A stretch of DNA of 64,000 nt, from positions 1-64,000 of the forward strand of contig WBZZ01001303.1 in the NCBI GenBank assembly GCA_019918135.1. The letters run 5' to 3'. Each line of letters opens with the position of its first letter. The first letter of the stretch is position 1. The notes below the pieces were generated by a model, which was not told the origin of the DNA, made no database searches, and saw nothing but the letters and a program-made list of their open reading frames with translations. The translations under genes and the position numbers were made by a program. The DNA is from Paulinella micropora. Lineage: Eukaryota > Cercozoa > Imbricatea > Euglyphida > Paulinellidae. This document shows positions 10,417 to 21,723 of the stretch, piece after piece.

Positions 10417-10707
10417 GACAACCCCGATTTTTTTTCTGCTGACAAATTAAAAAAAGACTAGTCCGTAGCAAATCTTTTTTTTAAATCAGAAAAGCTTTTT
10501 TTTTAAAAATTAATTGTTCGTCCGGACAATTAAAAAAAAACAAGCTGACCGAATTGTTAGCGTTGTCCGTGCAAACTGTGTCCTCGTGTCCTCGCTAAAT
10601 AGAGCGCAGTATCCAGATCCTAAACATGTCATAAGAAAAAAAATGAGGCGCTGGTCATCTCACTCTTACGGTCTTTTCTTTTTTTTTGCCAATCAAAAAG
10701 AAAAAAA

Positions 10708-11460
10708 TCACTTTGCGTAAAAAGTGTGTACCGGATCGTGCAACGGCGATTGAGACGGCTGTGATTGAGGCGGGGCACCTGAACCTCCCCCCGCGTTACT
10801 GCTCGGGGCGCCAGCGAGACCAACGTCTGCGTGGTGATGATGTTGCTGGTACAACCTTTTGGCGTCTTGTTGCGCCTCCAGGTCAGTCAGAAAAGACACG
10901 AGTGATTGGCGCGCTATATTCTGTAGTTTTTCTCGATCTTCGGCCTGCAGGCACTTCCCGTCGAAACCCCGCGCCCAAGCATGCCAAAGTGTTAATTGAT
11001 CGTGCAAAATGTCGCAGCGACGTTTTTTTTGTTTTGGGGGTTGGCTGTCCCGCGCAGGAGTCTGCGCAGGCCTCCGGGGCCGCGCTTCACTGCGCGTAAA
11101 GGACCCTCCTCGGAAAGATTGGTACGACGTTTGGATTATGCAGGCACTGTCTCTCACTCCCGCATGTTCGTCCTAGCAGAGAGACAGACAGACAGACAGC
11201 ACACGACAATTTGTCTTGTCGTGTGCTTTTTTTTTAGTAACAAAAAAAGAAGGCAGGTTTTTTACCTTTCTAAAGTCCTCTAGCGATCTTTTGACTTTGG
11301 AGAAGAAATCGCACAGTACTTGCCAATGATCGCCAAACACTTCTCCCATGTCTTGTGCGTGCGATTTCCTACCGCTGAAAAGATTTTGCTGCACCCATTT
11401 GTAGAGGTCTTTTTCTTCGTCCATACCTAAATGGTTAGACAGGTTACTCGCAAGAGACAC
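10708..11460 (-). CDS. Hypothetical protein, probably two exons
   Basis: ATG at 11458-11460. Exon 1 (11266-11460, 65 codons) encodes MSLASNLSNHLGMDEEKD and ends ...DFRK at AAAG|GTAAAA. Exon 2 (10708-11172) begins after a pyrimidine-rich CTCTCTGCTAG and stays in frame, including CDILHDQLTLWHAWARGFDG, a His4 stretch and a Ser/Gln/Pro-rich tail. The junction is phase 0. No known family. If it is not spliced, these are two separate small genes. The 291 bases between this gene and 10416 are AT-rich and hold no gene. Confidence 0.5.
11173..11265 (-). other. Candidate spliceosomal intron (93 nt) containing a 12-bp hairpin
   Basis: GT at 11264-11265 and AG at 11173-11174 (minus strand) bound a 93-base segment with a strong pyrimidine tract before the AG. 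Joining the flanks keeps one frame. Inside is a perfect 12-bp stem (11198-11209 with 11216-11227) followed on the plus strand by nine T, so a transcript-end palindrome is the alternative reading. Confidence 0.5.
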
Positions 11461-11739
11461 GGCCGGAAGGCACCTTTACGTGCCAATCGCGTTTTTTCTT
11501 TTTGAATTTAGAGGTATATTTCTTTGGGGTCATGTTTTACTTTATGTTTCTATATTAAGGCTCCTCCTGAAGAAGGCAGGGCCAAAAAAGTGGGGGTGGC
11601 TGGTGTGGGGAAAGAACAGCAAGAAAAAGGGAGAGAGGGGGGCGGGGGTGGAGAAGGTCTACACAAAATGAAAAAAACCCCTGGGATGTTTTGGCTTGTC
11701 TTGTTGTTTTCTTTTCTTCGTTGTTGTCTGCACAAAACT

Positions 11740-12105
11740 GGAGTCACGACACAAAATCACGCAAAATCGGATCACACACAAAATCATATACCGACTCAGA
11801 TCACACACACACACACACAAAGTCACGCAAATCACGATTGTGTGTGTGTGATTTTGTGTGACTTTGTGTGTGATTTTGTGTGTGTGTGGGTGTGTGATTG
11901 TGTGCGTGATTGTGTGTGACTTTGTGATTTTGTGTGATTTTGTGTGTGTGTGATTTTGTGTGTGTGTGTGATTTTGTGTGTGTGTGTGTATGATTTTGTG
12001 TGACTTTGTGTGATTTTGTGTGTGTGTGTGTGTATGATTTTGTGTGACTTTGTGTGATTTTGTGTGTGTGTGATCTTCTGTGTGATTTTGTGTGTGTGCA
12101 GGCGT
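11740..12105. repeat. CA-rich then TG-rich microsatellite with ATTTTGTG interruptions
   Basis: From ~11740 to 11840 the strand is CA-rich (CACACAAAATCA-type units). From 11840 to ~12105 it is the complement, TGTGTGATTTTGTG-type units. The two halves form an inverted repeat able to fold on itself. Open frames through it (His/Thr/Lys/Asn repeats) are artefacts. The wider gap 11461-12414 has no other gene I can support. Confidence 0.8.
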
Positions 12106-12414
12106 CCGCAATATGTTTTGCCCGTATTGAGCTCCAAGGATTTTATGCTGGTAGTCGGTGCCACCGAAGTGCACCCTGCGCAAAATGATACAGTTAGGGG
12201 GGGGGCCTGTAAAAAAACCAAAGCTGTCCATCCTTCGTGTTGGATCTTTTTGGTATAAAAGCAGTTTTGCTATTGGCAAATGAGCGTGTACAGTACTGTC
12301 GGGCATCATCAAGCGTGTGTGTGTGTGTTTGTGTGTGTGTTTGTGGACGTCTGTGCGGATTCTGGTGCTTTTGTGTGTAGAGGTCAGTCTGTGTGCATGT
12401 TCTTGTTGGAAGGT

Positions 12415-12817
12415 ATGAGTAAGAGAAAACGCACCGACAAGCCAGAGGCGGCCGTGGCGAGTGCCAAAAAGATTCTGTTAGTCAAGCGCGGGAATGAAGC
12501 TGTCAACGAGGCCTGGTGTCGGCAGGGGCAAGAGTTCCGCGTGCACCTACAAGGAAGTAGCCGGCTCCCAGGAAAAACGCCTGAAACTTTGCGATGAGGT
12601 TGCGGCGTGCAGCGAAGACAAGCTTCGCGAACAAAATCACCTGCTTTTGCAAGCACTGTTGGGTGCAAGCAGAATTGCAGAGTCTCACGAAGAGGCCATG
12701 GCGTCAATCCTAGAGATCGGCTGCGACACTTGCTGCTACTACGCCTGCGAAAACTGCGGAGAACTCAACAACGCCGAATATCAGAAAGATTGTCCGTGTG
12801 GCTTCTACAAAGAATAA
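12415..12817 (+). CDS. Small Lys-rich protein with C-terminal Cys cluster (zinc-binding-like)
   Basis: ATG 12415 (MSKRKRTDKPEAAVASAKK) opens a basic N-terminus. A one-base shift near 12540 moves to the frame ending TAA 12817. The C-terminus is Cys-rich: CDTCCYYACENCGEL then CPCGFYKE. The same plan (basic MS... start, CxxC cluster, CPCGY end) occurs in the minus-strand gene at 48212-48460, so these look like paralogues. Probably a small zinc-stabilised protein of ~135 residues, function unknown. Confidence 0.55.
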
Positions 12818-12930
12818 GTCTCGGACGTGTTTCTTTAATTAAAACCCACGACATTTTCTTACTTCAACCTGGAAAACGAATAAGTGTGCCAGTGCTTTAA
12901 TTTTCTCCGTTGTAAGTCGGAATGCTTGTT

Positions 12931-14560
12931 TTATCTGCAATGGAAGTCACAACCACGGCGCGCTCCCTTGAAAGCCTCGATTGCATGTCTACTTATTTGT
13001 CCAGAGCGTCTGATAATTAGTTTATGTAGATTTTTTATGGCTAGAAAGTGCTCCAACGCATCGTCAGTAAGGCCGGGACAATTGGCAAAACGCAGGTCCC
13101 GCAGGTTTGGCAATGCTCTCAAATGCACGATAGAAGCCAGATTGGCACAGTCCTTTACAACCAGCTGCTGCAGAGCTGGCACGCACGACAAACGTCGGAG
13201 TTTCTCTCCGTCCAGTCGTAGGCCGCCTTCGAGAGTCAATCTCTGCAAATTGCGCGGCAGATGAACAGGTTCATCACCAGTCAATGCCTGCCCGCCCTAG
13301 CGACAGGTCTTGCAGCGCGTAGAACTCAGACAAGGACTTGAACTCGTCGATCGCATAACCCGCCAGATTCAGCTTCTGCAGTTTGAGGCCGGAGAGGTGT
13401 TGTAGCCCGGCAGAAGTGATGCGGTGACAGGAGCCAAGATCTAACTCTCGCAGCAGTTCCAGTTGTGCTACTTCAGTAAGCCCAGCACTTGTTATGTTTT
13501 GGTTGCTAAAAAGATCCAGGACCCGCAGGTCCTGCAGATTTCTCAGATATCGCAACGCTTCGTCGTTCACGTTGCATCGACAGAGGATCAGCTCCCGCAG
13601 TTTGGGCGTACCCGTGACAAATTCGAGATCAGTTATCTGCAGCAGAAAAGTCAGGTTCAGGTATTCTAGCTGCTGCAGGCGTGAAAGCTTTGTTAGCTCT
13701 GTCACGCCTGCCTCGGCGCAGCCAAGCAAGGACAAATGCTTGAGATTGTGCAGCCGCGACAAGTTTTCCAGGGCCGAGCCAGCGACTCCGATGCAATCAT
13801 CAAGCATTAGGTACCGCAGTTCGCTCAGGCCGAACAAATGTGCAAAGGAGGAGTCAGTGAGCCCTTCGCAGCTATCAAGGCTTAGATACCGCAGTTGCTT
13901 GAGTGTCGCCGGCCAGCCCAAAGAGGAGACGCCACTAAAAGACAGGTCCAGCCGCCGCAGCTCTTTTATCTGTGGCAAGACCGTACAGAGACCAGCGCTC
14001 GGCCCGTCTATTCTATGGCTCAGATCTAAGGTGCGCGGCTTCTTGGCTTTTAGGTAGGCGATCAGTGCTTCGTCGGTGGCAGCCGAGCAGCTGCTCAACC
14101 AAGTGTCGCACGGGACACGCACGGGCCCTTCGTTACAGTTACTGTGCTTCTCGTGAATGCTGCCCAAACCTCGCAGGCCCGCTATGTCCGCGGCCACTTT
14201 TAGGTCCTGGTCTGTGACTCTGTCAATCAGGATAGTCTGTACGGTAGTCTTACTGTCTCCGATAAGTTGCAGGATCGGGGCAGCCCCGTTGCCGCGAATG
14301 GTCAGGCAAGTGATCTCTTTCCATTCTTGCCAACGGGCCGCGGGGACCCGTGCGCCGTCCGCACGTAATCGTAGCGCAGGGAACGACGCGGGGCAACCGT
14401 TAATTTTCGCGTCCTTGCAAACCCCCAACCAGACCGCGAACAGCCACGACAGATTATCCGCGACCAGGGCACAGACCAGCTCCCAGACGTCGGCTGGCAG
14501 GCTCAGGAGAGCGGGCTGCACTGGCGGAAGGTCGAACCTCATGCGCTTGGGCGTGGACAT
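12931..14560 (-). CDS. F-box / leucine-rich repeat protein (FBXL/AMN1-like)
   Basis: ATG at 14558-14560 (MSTPKRMRFD). Residues ~15-50 form an F-box (LLSLPADVWELVCALV), the SKP1-binding module of SCF ubiquitin ligases. From ~120 on there are about 14 repeats of ~24 residues of Cys-type LRR (LRYLSLDSCEGLTD, LKHLSLLGCAE, LRELDLGSCHRIT), the usual substrate-binding part. The frame is open for 428 codons and shifts once near 13280 at a GGGCGGGC stretch. The last repeats follow in another frame to TAA 12931-12933. The long open stretch suggests a functional gene with one error or a recent slip. Confidence 0.8.
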
Positions 14561-14762
14561 CGCTTTTTGTCTGCAGTTCTGCCTCCCCACCCTCTCTCCC
14601 TCCCCCCTTTTGTTGTGCTTGGCTTTTTGGTTTTGTTTCTTTTTAATGAATGATTTTAGGACGTGGCCATTCCCTTTTTTTTGTGTGACCACCAAAATCT
14701 TTTTTTGGTCGGTGACGAGGGCAGCGAAAGGACATTCCTTTTCACACGGCTGTCCCCACGTT

Positions 14763-16200
14763 TCAATCGCTGAGAATGCTGGCATTTCTTCTTTTGGTGT
14801 ATTTGTGTGCCCAGACCACCAACTTCGGGGGGGAGGAACGTGGGGGGGGAGGAGGACTGTCTACAAACCCCGAAAGCTTGTAAGGGATTCTTTTTTGCAA
14901 GAGTTGCAAGTCCCTGTTATTCTGCAGGTCGAGCGGCGTCCCGCTGAGGCTCAGGCTCGACAGCGCGGGGCTGTCCGTGAGTAGCGCGCACAAGTTCGAG
15001 ACGCCCGCCACGTTCTCTAGCGTCAGCTCGCGCAGGCGCGGAGTCGGGCCCATGGCCCGCAGGTCGAGCTCAGTTGTACAGTCGGTGATGGTTAACTTCT
15101 GCAGTCTGGGCGCGCTGCCGAAACGCAGCCCGTGCAAACACAGGCAGCCGCACAGCACGACGTCCTCGGCCACAGCCGCAATGTGGTCCATCTCCTCCAA
15201 GAACAACGCCTTGGTGAAGGTCAGCGCGCGCAGGTTGGGCCAGCAGCTGAAGAAGTGTGAGGAGCGCAGCGCCGCGTTGCAGAGTGTCAACCTTTCGACC
15301 CGCAGCCTGGCGCTCATGTCTGCGCACGAGTCGTCCAGCATGCCAAAAGTGTCGTGCCAGGCCAGGCTCCGCACTCGGCAGACTCGCCAGGCAGGCCAGC
15401 AGTTCCGCCACGTCCTGTGCCTGACCGCACAGTACTGGAGGCACGATTCCTGCAAATGTCGCAGGCGCCGCAGCACGGGCACGGCGGTCCGGCACACGGC
15501 ACGCGCCGAGGAAACCGCAGGCTCCTGAGCTCTGTGAGCTCCGTCAGCCCCTCGGGGCAGCGATGACTCTTGTAGTCGGGCAGTGACAACATGCGCAACC
15601 GCGGCAGCAGCCGCAGCAGCGCGTCGAGGTCGTCGCGCTGCTGGTACGAGCCCGACAGGTCGAGCGCGGTTAGCGCCGGGAGCTGCGCGAGCCAGCCCAG
15701 CGCGGGCAGCCAGCCACACCTCAAGAAGCGAGCCCGGCGCAGCCGAACCAGCTCGGCTAGCGGCGAGAGTACAGTCGCGGAAAGGCCCCGGCAGTACTCG
15801 AACGACAGCTGCTCCAACGTTGTGAGGCCGGCCAGGGCCCGAACGTCGTCGGCGTCTTTTCTCCAGGACACGAGCCGCAGCGAGCAAACGCCGGGCAAGC
15901 AGCTGGCGCACTCCGCCAGTGTCCCCGAACCCTCGAACGCCGCGGTATCTACTGTTGCCTCGGTAATCGACGAGCCGCGCGCTCGCAGCGCGAGCAACGC
16001 CGCTTTGGGCGGAAGGCAGGGCAGCAGCAGCTCCGTGGGCCGCCAGCGGTCGGAGCCCCAGAGCCCGCCCCGGCACACTCGTGACAAACGCAGCAAATCT
16101 AGGTGCGGCAGAAAGCAAGGAGCAGCCGGACCACGTCTGTCGACAGTCTGAGCGAAAGCGCTCTTTTCTGGCGCTTTCTACCTCGGTGCGGGCCGTTCAT
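14763..16200 (-). CDS. F-box / leucine-rich repeat protein, frame-disrupted
   Basis: ATG at 16198-16200 (MNGPHRGRKRQKRALSL). The F-box core LSTDVVRLLLAF is cut by a one-base shift and resumes as LPHLDLLRLSRVCRG. LRRs follow: LTTLEQLSFEYCRGLS, LPALTALDLSGSY and, after further shifts near 15490 and 15350, LRALTFTKALF and LRELTLENVAGVSNL. About 450 residues if continuous. The C-terminal Pro/Ser-rich tail overlaps the space before the next minus-strand gene. Role as an SCF adaptor is inferred from family. Confidence 0.7.
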
Positions 16201-16371
16201 CGACAGACTGTGGCTTTGCTTTGGGGCTGAGACAAAAAGAGAGAGAGAAAAAGCAAAGCAAAGCCAAAAGCAAAAGCCAAAAGGAAAAAAGGGACGAGCG
16301 GAAACTAGACAAGGGCGCGCGGTGGGGGAGGGGGGGGGGGGAAGCCTGCTAGAGAGGGCCCCGGGCCGGTT

Positions 16372-16398
16372 GGGGGGGGGGGGGGGGGGGGGGGGGGG
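16372..16398. repeat. Longest poly-G tract (27 G) in the 16201-16586 intergenic region
   Basis: An unbroken G27 followed within 30 bases by C runs. The two can pair. The surrounding 386 bases separate two divergent F-box genes and contain purine-rich AAAGCAAAAGCC repeats near 16250-16290 and T-rich sequence before 16587. No other gene seen. Confidence 0.8.
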
Positions 16399-16586
16399 TT
16401 CGAGCACCGGCCCGGCCCCCCCCCCCCTAAATTGCACCCTACCCCCCCCCTCTTTTTTTTCTTCTCGCTGCGTGAAAAAAGAAGTTGGCCGGGCTTTTTT
16501 CGTTTTGTTGCTTGGAGTCTCTTTCGGTAGTCTACACAAAAAAGAAATTTAAGAGCCTTGTTTACGATTTTTTTTGTTAGGCTGCT

Positions 16587-18248
16587 ATGATGAGTGACAA
16601 GAGCTCAACAGACGGCCCCCCGGCCGCCAAGAGGTGCCGTACCTCAGAGACCCTAAAGTACACTTCTCTTCCTTTCCGATCCTCTTCGTGTCCCCTGCTT
16701 ATTTCTGTTCTTTTTTTTGTTTTTTTGGGTTTGGGGGGGGGGGGGCTGGCCCGGTTCTGCCACAGCCAAGAAGACATTCAGCGCCCGGCGAAACCCCGCA
16801 GGTTTAGTCTTTTGCCATTCTTTTTTTGGTGGTTGTTGTTTTTGCAGCGTTTTCTTTACTTTGTCAGGCGTGGCTAGAGATGCTGCCGGCTGATATCTGG
16901 CCCTGCGTGCTGAGCCTCGGGAAGCTTGCAGACGCTCTGTGCGTGGCCTCTGCCTCTAGGTCTCTGTACAGTTTGTTTCTTACCAACAGCGACGTGTGGT
17001 CCAGCCTAGCCTTCACCGAGAGCCTGGATCTGGCTGACGAAGGCTGCGTCGCTATGCTCGAGCGATGGAGGCCGGTGTGGGCAGAAGCGGGAGTGACGTT
17101 CTTTTCCTGCGACTTAGAAAGTCCAGAAAGGGATGCCAGTTTGCTGGCGGGGCTGCGCTTTAAGCAACTCGATCTCGCACGCCAGAGCGTTCGGAAAAGG
17201 ACATGGTCGACCTAAGCGGCGTGCGCGCCGACCTGTTGATCATTGATCATGGACAGCTGAATCTTGTTAGCTGGCCCACTCAGGTTAGGGCGCTGCACTT
17301 CGAAGGCGACCTAGACTCTGTGTATTGGTACTTGCGAGAAGACAAGACAGAGCTACCCTGCCTACCGGAGCTGCGCGAGCTGAGCGTCTCCTTCAAGCGC
17401 CTAAACGGAGACCGGCACGACCCGGGCCTCGATCAGAAATTGCGCTCCAAACTAGCTAGGGATTTGACCAGAATGCCACCCGCGCTGAAAAAGCTGTCAC
17501 TCCAGGGCTGCCGTCTAGACGCCGCTTCGTTGGAGTTTGTGCTGCGAGAGCTGACTGCTCTGGAAGAGCTCGGTCTGTCGGAAGACGCCCACCGCGGCCA
17601 CGGCCTGAGCAGTTACGACCTCAAGGACTGCCCCAGCCCACGCAAAACTACGGTTGCGAGCTCTGAGGCTGAACGGTTCCCGCACATCAACTTCGACGTG
17701 CTCCGGCACCTGACCGCGAGCACCTGCGACTACTGCACCTGGACTCTTGCCTGGGCGGTGACGAGGTGGGTGATGTCAAGCTCCTGAGCGTCCAGCTCAG
17801 GCAGTTGCGGGTGCGAGATCCGAGATGCGAGTCCCTGCTTGCTCATTTCCCTACCGGCCTCAAGTTACGAGTGCTGGCGCTAGAAGGCCTGTGCTCAGAC
17901 AATGAAGTCGGGCTGCAGGTGCTGGCTGGTTTACGCTTGCACAAGTTGCGGCTGCTGTCGCTGATTGGGGGAGATGTGGACGTCATTGCCGGCCTGCAGC
18001 AACCAGAGCTGCTGCTGCAGTTCCCTGAGCTGCAAACCCTGGTCCTAGACCGCCAGGCCTCGAGCGAAGAAACCTGGAGTACATTAACGTCCTGGTTGCA
18101 ACGAAATCTACACCCGACGTTAACAAGCGCCGGCCTGGTAGATGAAGTTAGAAAACAAGCCCGTGACTTGTACTTGGAAAGATCGGCGTCACAGCTGCTG
18201 GGAGACTGCAAAGCAAAAATTTTTAGCATCAATAAATTCACCTTTTAA
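16587..18248 (+). CDS. F-box / LRR-like protein, probably with a 5' intron, frame-disrupted
   Basis: The F-box (MLPADIWPCVLSLGKLADALCVAS) begins at ATG 16880. A short upstream frame from ATG 16587 (MMSDKSSTDGPPAAKRCR) resembles the N-terminus of the paralogue at 61276. It is separated by T-rich sequence with TTTTTGCAG at 16839-16847 and TTTGTCAG at 16860-16867, so an intron is likely though the 5' site is unclear. Shared with the 61276 gene: VWSSLAF/IWHKLDF, GLRFKQLDL/GMRFKELDL and LPxLPxLR. One-base shifts near 17195 and 17740 break the frame. TAA at 18246-18248 lies just after an AATAAA at 18230. Confidence 0.65.
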
Positions 18249-18749
18249 TTCAAAAAAAAAAGTTGTACAACTACGGCGCGACTTTTCTAAACCTGTTGGT
18301 AGCGTAAGGGATTTACGGAGGGGGGCAGAAAAGACGGGGGTGGGGCCCGGTCTTCTCGATACATTTTCTTTCGCTTGTTGAGATATTTTTCGCAGCTCTG
18401 AACGGGGGTGTGCGCGGCAAACCCCCCCCCCCAAAAAAAAACGGACGGGGACGTGGAGGACGCGGGGCCGGCGACCAGACAAAAAGAAAAGTCAACAAAC
18501 AGAAGGCCGCTTTGTCTCGCTCTTTTTCTCCGGGCGCCGCCCCCCCCCCCCCCTTCCCTTGCCCTCCTGACAAAATTTGGCCAGGAAATTGAACATTCTT
18601 TCTTTTTTTCTGGGTGGTGGGTTGGGGCAGAGGGGGGGCCTGGCGCCAAGAAAAAGGCGCCCCCCCCCCCATGCACGTCCCTCTTGTGCTAATATCTTTT
18701 CCCCGTCACAAGCCAGAATTCGTTATTCTGACGCTCTAAATTCCCAAAG
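18249..18749. other. Intergenic region, purine/pyrimidine runs
   Basis: About 500 bases with a C15 run near 18540 and A-, G- and T-runs. Overlapping long frames here encode only Pro/Gly/Ala-rich low-complexity peptide. No gene or structured element seen. Confidence 0.5.
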
Positions 18750-20086
18750 ATGGAGAAGAAATGCGCTGACGCGGATTGCGACAACCAGGTGTTCAAGAAA
18801 GTCGTGCTTGTCGGCGCCGGTGGCGGCGGGGATTTCCAGGGCGTGCTTGCACTTGCGATTGCCGCCTACAAAGTTTATGCGGCCAGAAAAAAACAAGCTC
18901 TTGGACAGACCCCGGGACAACGCACGTACTACCCCGTGACCGCCGGCTATTTCTGGGCTGATGGCTACAAGAAAGCCATGCTGAATCACATTGATCCTAA
19001 AAAGAAAAGACAGCCTAGTGCATCGCGGCCCCAGCTGACTGCGGATGAAGCAGAACAGTGGTTCAAGGCCCTGAAATTGAGACAGACGTGCTGCAGAGCA
19101 ATCAGGCGTTCGAGGTCCCCGGAGTCGGCGTCGGTGCTTTTACAGACGGCCTGGACGACCGTCTCCTGGCCAAGCTAGCGCCCAACAAAGAGGGTCGCGC
19201 AGAACGAATCCAACAACTGCGGGTAAGCTTGGCAAGCGCGGATTTCGTCTACTGTTCGCTTGCGGCGGAGAGCCTGAGCACCGAGCAATTCAGGGATCAG
19301 TACAACTTTTTTGCAAGAATCATCGCTAATCCTTACATGGCCCCTACAACCGACACGGGTGACATGAACCAATGAAAGCAGCGCTGGCCGGGTACCTCAG
19401 CGATACAGTCGGCAACGAGGACGGCGGCTTCGAGGTGCGCTTTGTTTGACGCGGGCAGTGACATTACCAGCCCTGGCCGAAACGGACGGGACGTGAGAGT
19501 GTGCCTAGCGCTACAAGCGCTGTTCAAGGAAGGAGAGATCAAGGGTTTCAAGAGCCTGCAGATCCACGTGGCGGGCGCGGGCGTGGACTCGCACACGACC
19601 CCTGCCAAAGCCCTGGAGAACATGTACCAGTGGGCCAAAGACAACAAAGCAACCGTGACCACGGACGACGGCCTGGGGCAGTCTTTGTGCACGGTCCTGC
19701 AGGAGGCGGATTTTGCGGAAAACGTGCGTGAAAGCGGGCGCGCGAACGGAAACTACATCCGAGCTCGCGAAATTTACAAAGAACTGCTGAAGAAAGGCAA
19801 GTACAGGTCCGATGCAGATTTGGAGGCCCTAAAAAGTGATTATTGAAAAGACTACTTGCTGCAACGCGAGGAGGTGAAACGCGACCCTAACAAGGGGACA
19901 GTCATTACCGCTGAATTCGGCGCGGCTGATGACTTGGCCAAGATCACAGAGCTGTTCAAAGGCCTGGCTGCTTACTACGTGATCCAGTTACCGCTACAGA
20001 AGGAGCGCACGTCGGAAGCACAGGGGACGCCCGCTGCGCAGCATGTTTCAGTTTCGCTAACCGTCTCGTCTCAATCCGGGCAATAG
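18750..20086 (+). pseudogene. DUF1152-like protein, several frame breaks
   Basis: ATG 18750. KVVLVGAGGGGDFQGVLAL near the N-terminus and a later FDAGSDITSPGRNGRD segment match my recollection of the DUF1152 family (Gly-rich nucleotide-binding-like start, central aspartate-rich motif). Frame changes occur near 19065, 19375 and 19450, and an in-frame TGA at 19844-19846 is followed by KDYLLQREEVKRDPNK in the same frame. About 440 residues if intact. Function of DUF1152 proteins is unknown to me. The family call is moderate. Confidence 0.5.
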
Positions 20087-20429
20087 AACAGCAGGCCGGG
20101 CAAGAGAAAATGGCAGGGCGGGAAGCAAGTCAAACAAAAGCAAATTTCAAGATATTGATTAAAAAAAAGATTTTCACGTTGCTCAGGCTTGCGATTTCAG
20201 CTATCTCTGCAAAAGAAAGGTGTCTTTTCCCAGAGAAAAGGGGCAGGCGGGCGGGGGAATGAGTAAACCCGGGGGGGGCGGGTGGACGCACAGGAGGGAG
20301 AAGAAAAAAGAAGAAGGAACAAGGGCAGGTGGTGCTATTCGCACAACCACAGGAGGGCACCAGAAGAAAAAAAAAAAGAACAGCGTCAAGACAAAACAAA
20401 GGCAAGACAATTACCACCACAGAAATACA
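20087..20429. other. Intergenic region before glycosyltransferase gene
   Basis: About 340 bases, A-rich near 20160 and purine-rich from 20260 to 20400. The frame open through it lacks protein character before ATG 20430. No gene seen. Confidence 0.45.
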
Positions 20430-21301
20430 ATGGTTCTGACAGCTTCAATGGTCCGGAGTAGTTGGCTGCTAGGCCTCGTGGTCGGGGTGGCGAGCGCGCT
20501 GGACCCGTGCTGGGGCAGGCTGCAGACGGTCCAGAGAGAGTGCAACGCCAGCGACTGCCTGCACCAGGTGCTCGTCAGCACCGCCTTGCTGAACGACAAG
20601 CTGCTCGCCACGTACTGGAGCAGGAGCCTGCTCTGGTCGCGCGCGACAAACGCAAGGCACGTGCTGTGGCCGCAGGAGCAAACGGACTGCATCGCCAGGT
20701 TGTACTTTCCCGAGGTGTGGGAAGCGTACGAACGTGTGCCCCCGTCTGTTCAACGCACGGCCGCGGGCCTGATGCTGCTGCACAAGTACGGCGGCATGTA
20801 CGCGGACCTGTCGTTGGCCCCGCCGAGGACGGAGCAGCCGTTGTCCGGCGCGGACTGCTTTTTCTTGCCGGGCGAGGTGGCGTCCGTGCGCGGCGCGTCG
20901 GTCCCGTACTTTGTGCTGCTGAACATGCTGTCGGGACCCTCAATAGCCTGGACGTGACACCGGCCCGCTGGAGCCTGCGCGAGACGCTAATCTCGGCCGG
21001 CGGCGGCGACCTGGCCGTGAACGGCACGTTCCGGGCCGACGTGCTGGGCAGGACCGAGCTGGTGCGTGTGCTGGACCCCGCCGGGTTCGAGCTCGCGCCG
21101 TTCCTCGAGGGCCGCGCGCTGGAGGACGAGCGCTACCGGCCGCGGCTGCTGTGGCGGCTGTACGGCGGCTGGCTAATAGCAGCGGTGGCAGTCAGTGGTG
21201 TCGCGGCAGCGGTGGCGCTGGCGCGCGGCGGCGGCATCTGTTGCTGCCGGGGCTACCGCCTGGTCCTGGTCAAGGGCTACCAGAGCGCGCCCGCAAACTA
21301 G
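20430..21301 (+). CDS. GT32-like glycosyltransferase, membrane-anchored, one frameshift
   Basis: ATG 20430, signal peptide (LLGLVVGVASALD). Residues ~110-135 read VQRTAAGLMLLHKYGGMYADLS, the pattern of GT32 / Gly_transf_sug sugar transferases, where a YGGxYxDxD motif binds nucleotide sugar and metal. The second Asp is Ser here, so activity is uncertain. A one-base shift near 20945 moves to the frame ending TAG 21301, with a C-terminal membrane segment (GGWLIAAVAVSGVAAAVALA) and a Cys-rich short tail. It may glycosylate the surface proteins encoded nearby (inference). Confidence 0.6.
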
Positions 21302-21723
21302 CTAGCTAGAGATTTTAGCAACAAACAAAAAAAGTGCCTCCAGGGAAAGAAATCAAGGACATTTATCCTCAAACCCGCACGTCCATTTTCTTCTTCTTTT
21401 AAATCGTGCGGCATTTCTTTTTTCTTTTGGTTTCTTGCTGGCCACCGGTGGGAGGGGCGGGTAAAAGGGGCAAGTGAACCCGGTGGAGAGAAAGGATGTT
21501 GGGGGGGGGGGCAGCGGCCGGGAAAAACAGGGGAAGGAAATGGAACAACAGAAAAAGAAAACTGGAGATAGAAACCATCGCAGTGTAGAAAGAAAAAACA
21601 GTAAAACACATGGAGCCGATTGACTTTGTACAGAAAGCTGACAACACAAAGTAACGTCCCACTCCTCCGGCGTTTGTACTGCACTACTAGCAGCTGATAT
21701 TACGGAGGACCAAAAACAAGTCA
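21302..21723. other. Intergenic region; possible short first exon near 21610
   Basis: Purine-rich sequence with a G10 run near 21500. ATG 21610 opens a 14-codon frame (MEPIDFVQKADN) followed by GT-rich sequence and TACTAGCAG at 21685-21693, so it could be a short first exon of the next gene. This is weakly supported. Confidence 0.3.

Noticed and set aside
11198-11235. Rho-independent bacterial terminator (hairpin plus T-run)
   Set aside because: Poly(A) signals and eukaryotic-type genes argue against a bacterial genome, and no plus-strand gene ends there.
11750-12220. Long minus-strand frames of His/Thr/Lys/Asn repeats
   Set aside because: They are translations of the CA/TG microsatellite, with no start context and no other protein features.
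20430-20957. Fully active GT32 glycosyltransferase
   Set aside because: The second Asp of the expected DxD is Ser (YADLS), so activity cannot be assumed. Kept as GT32-like.
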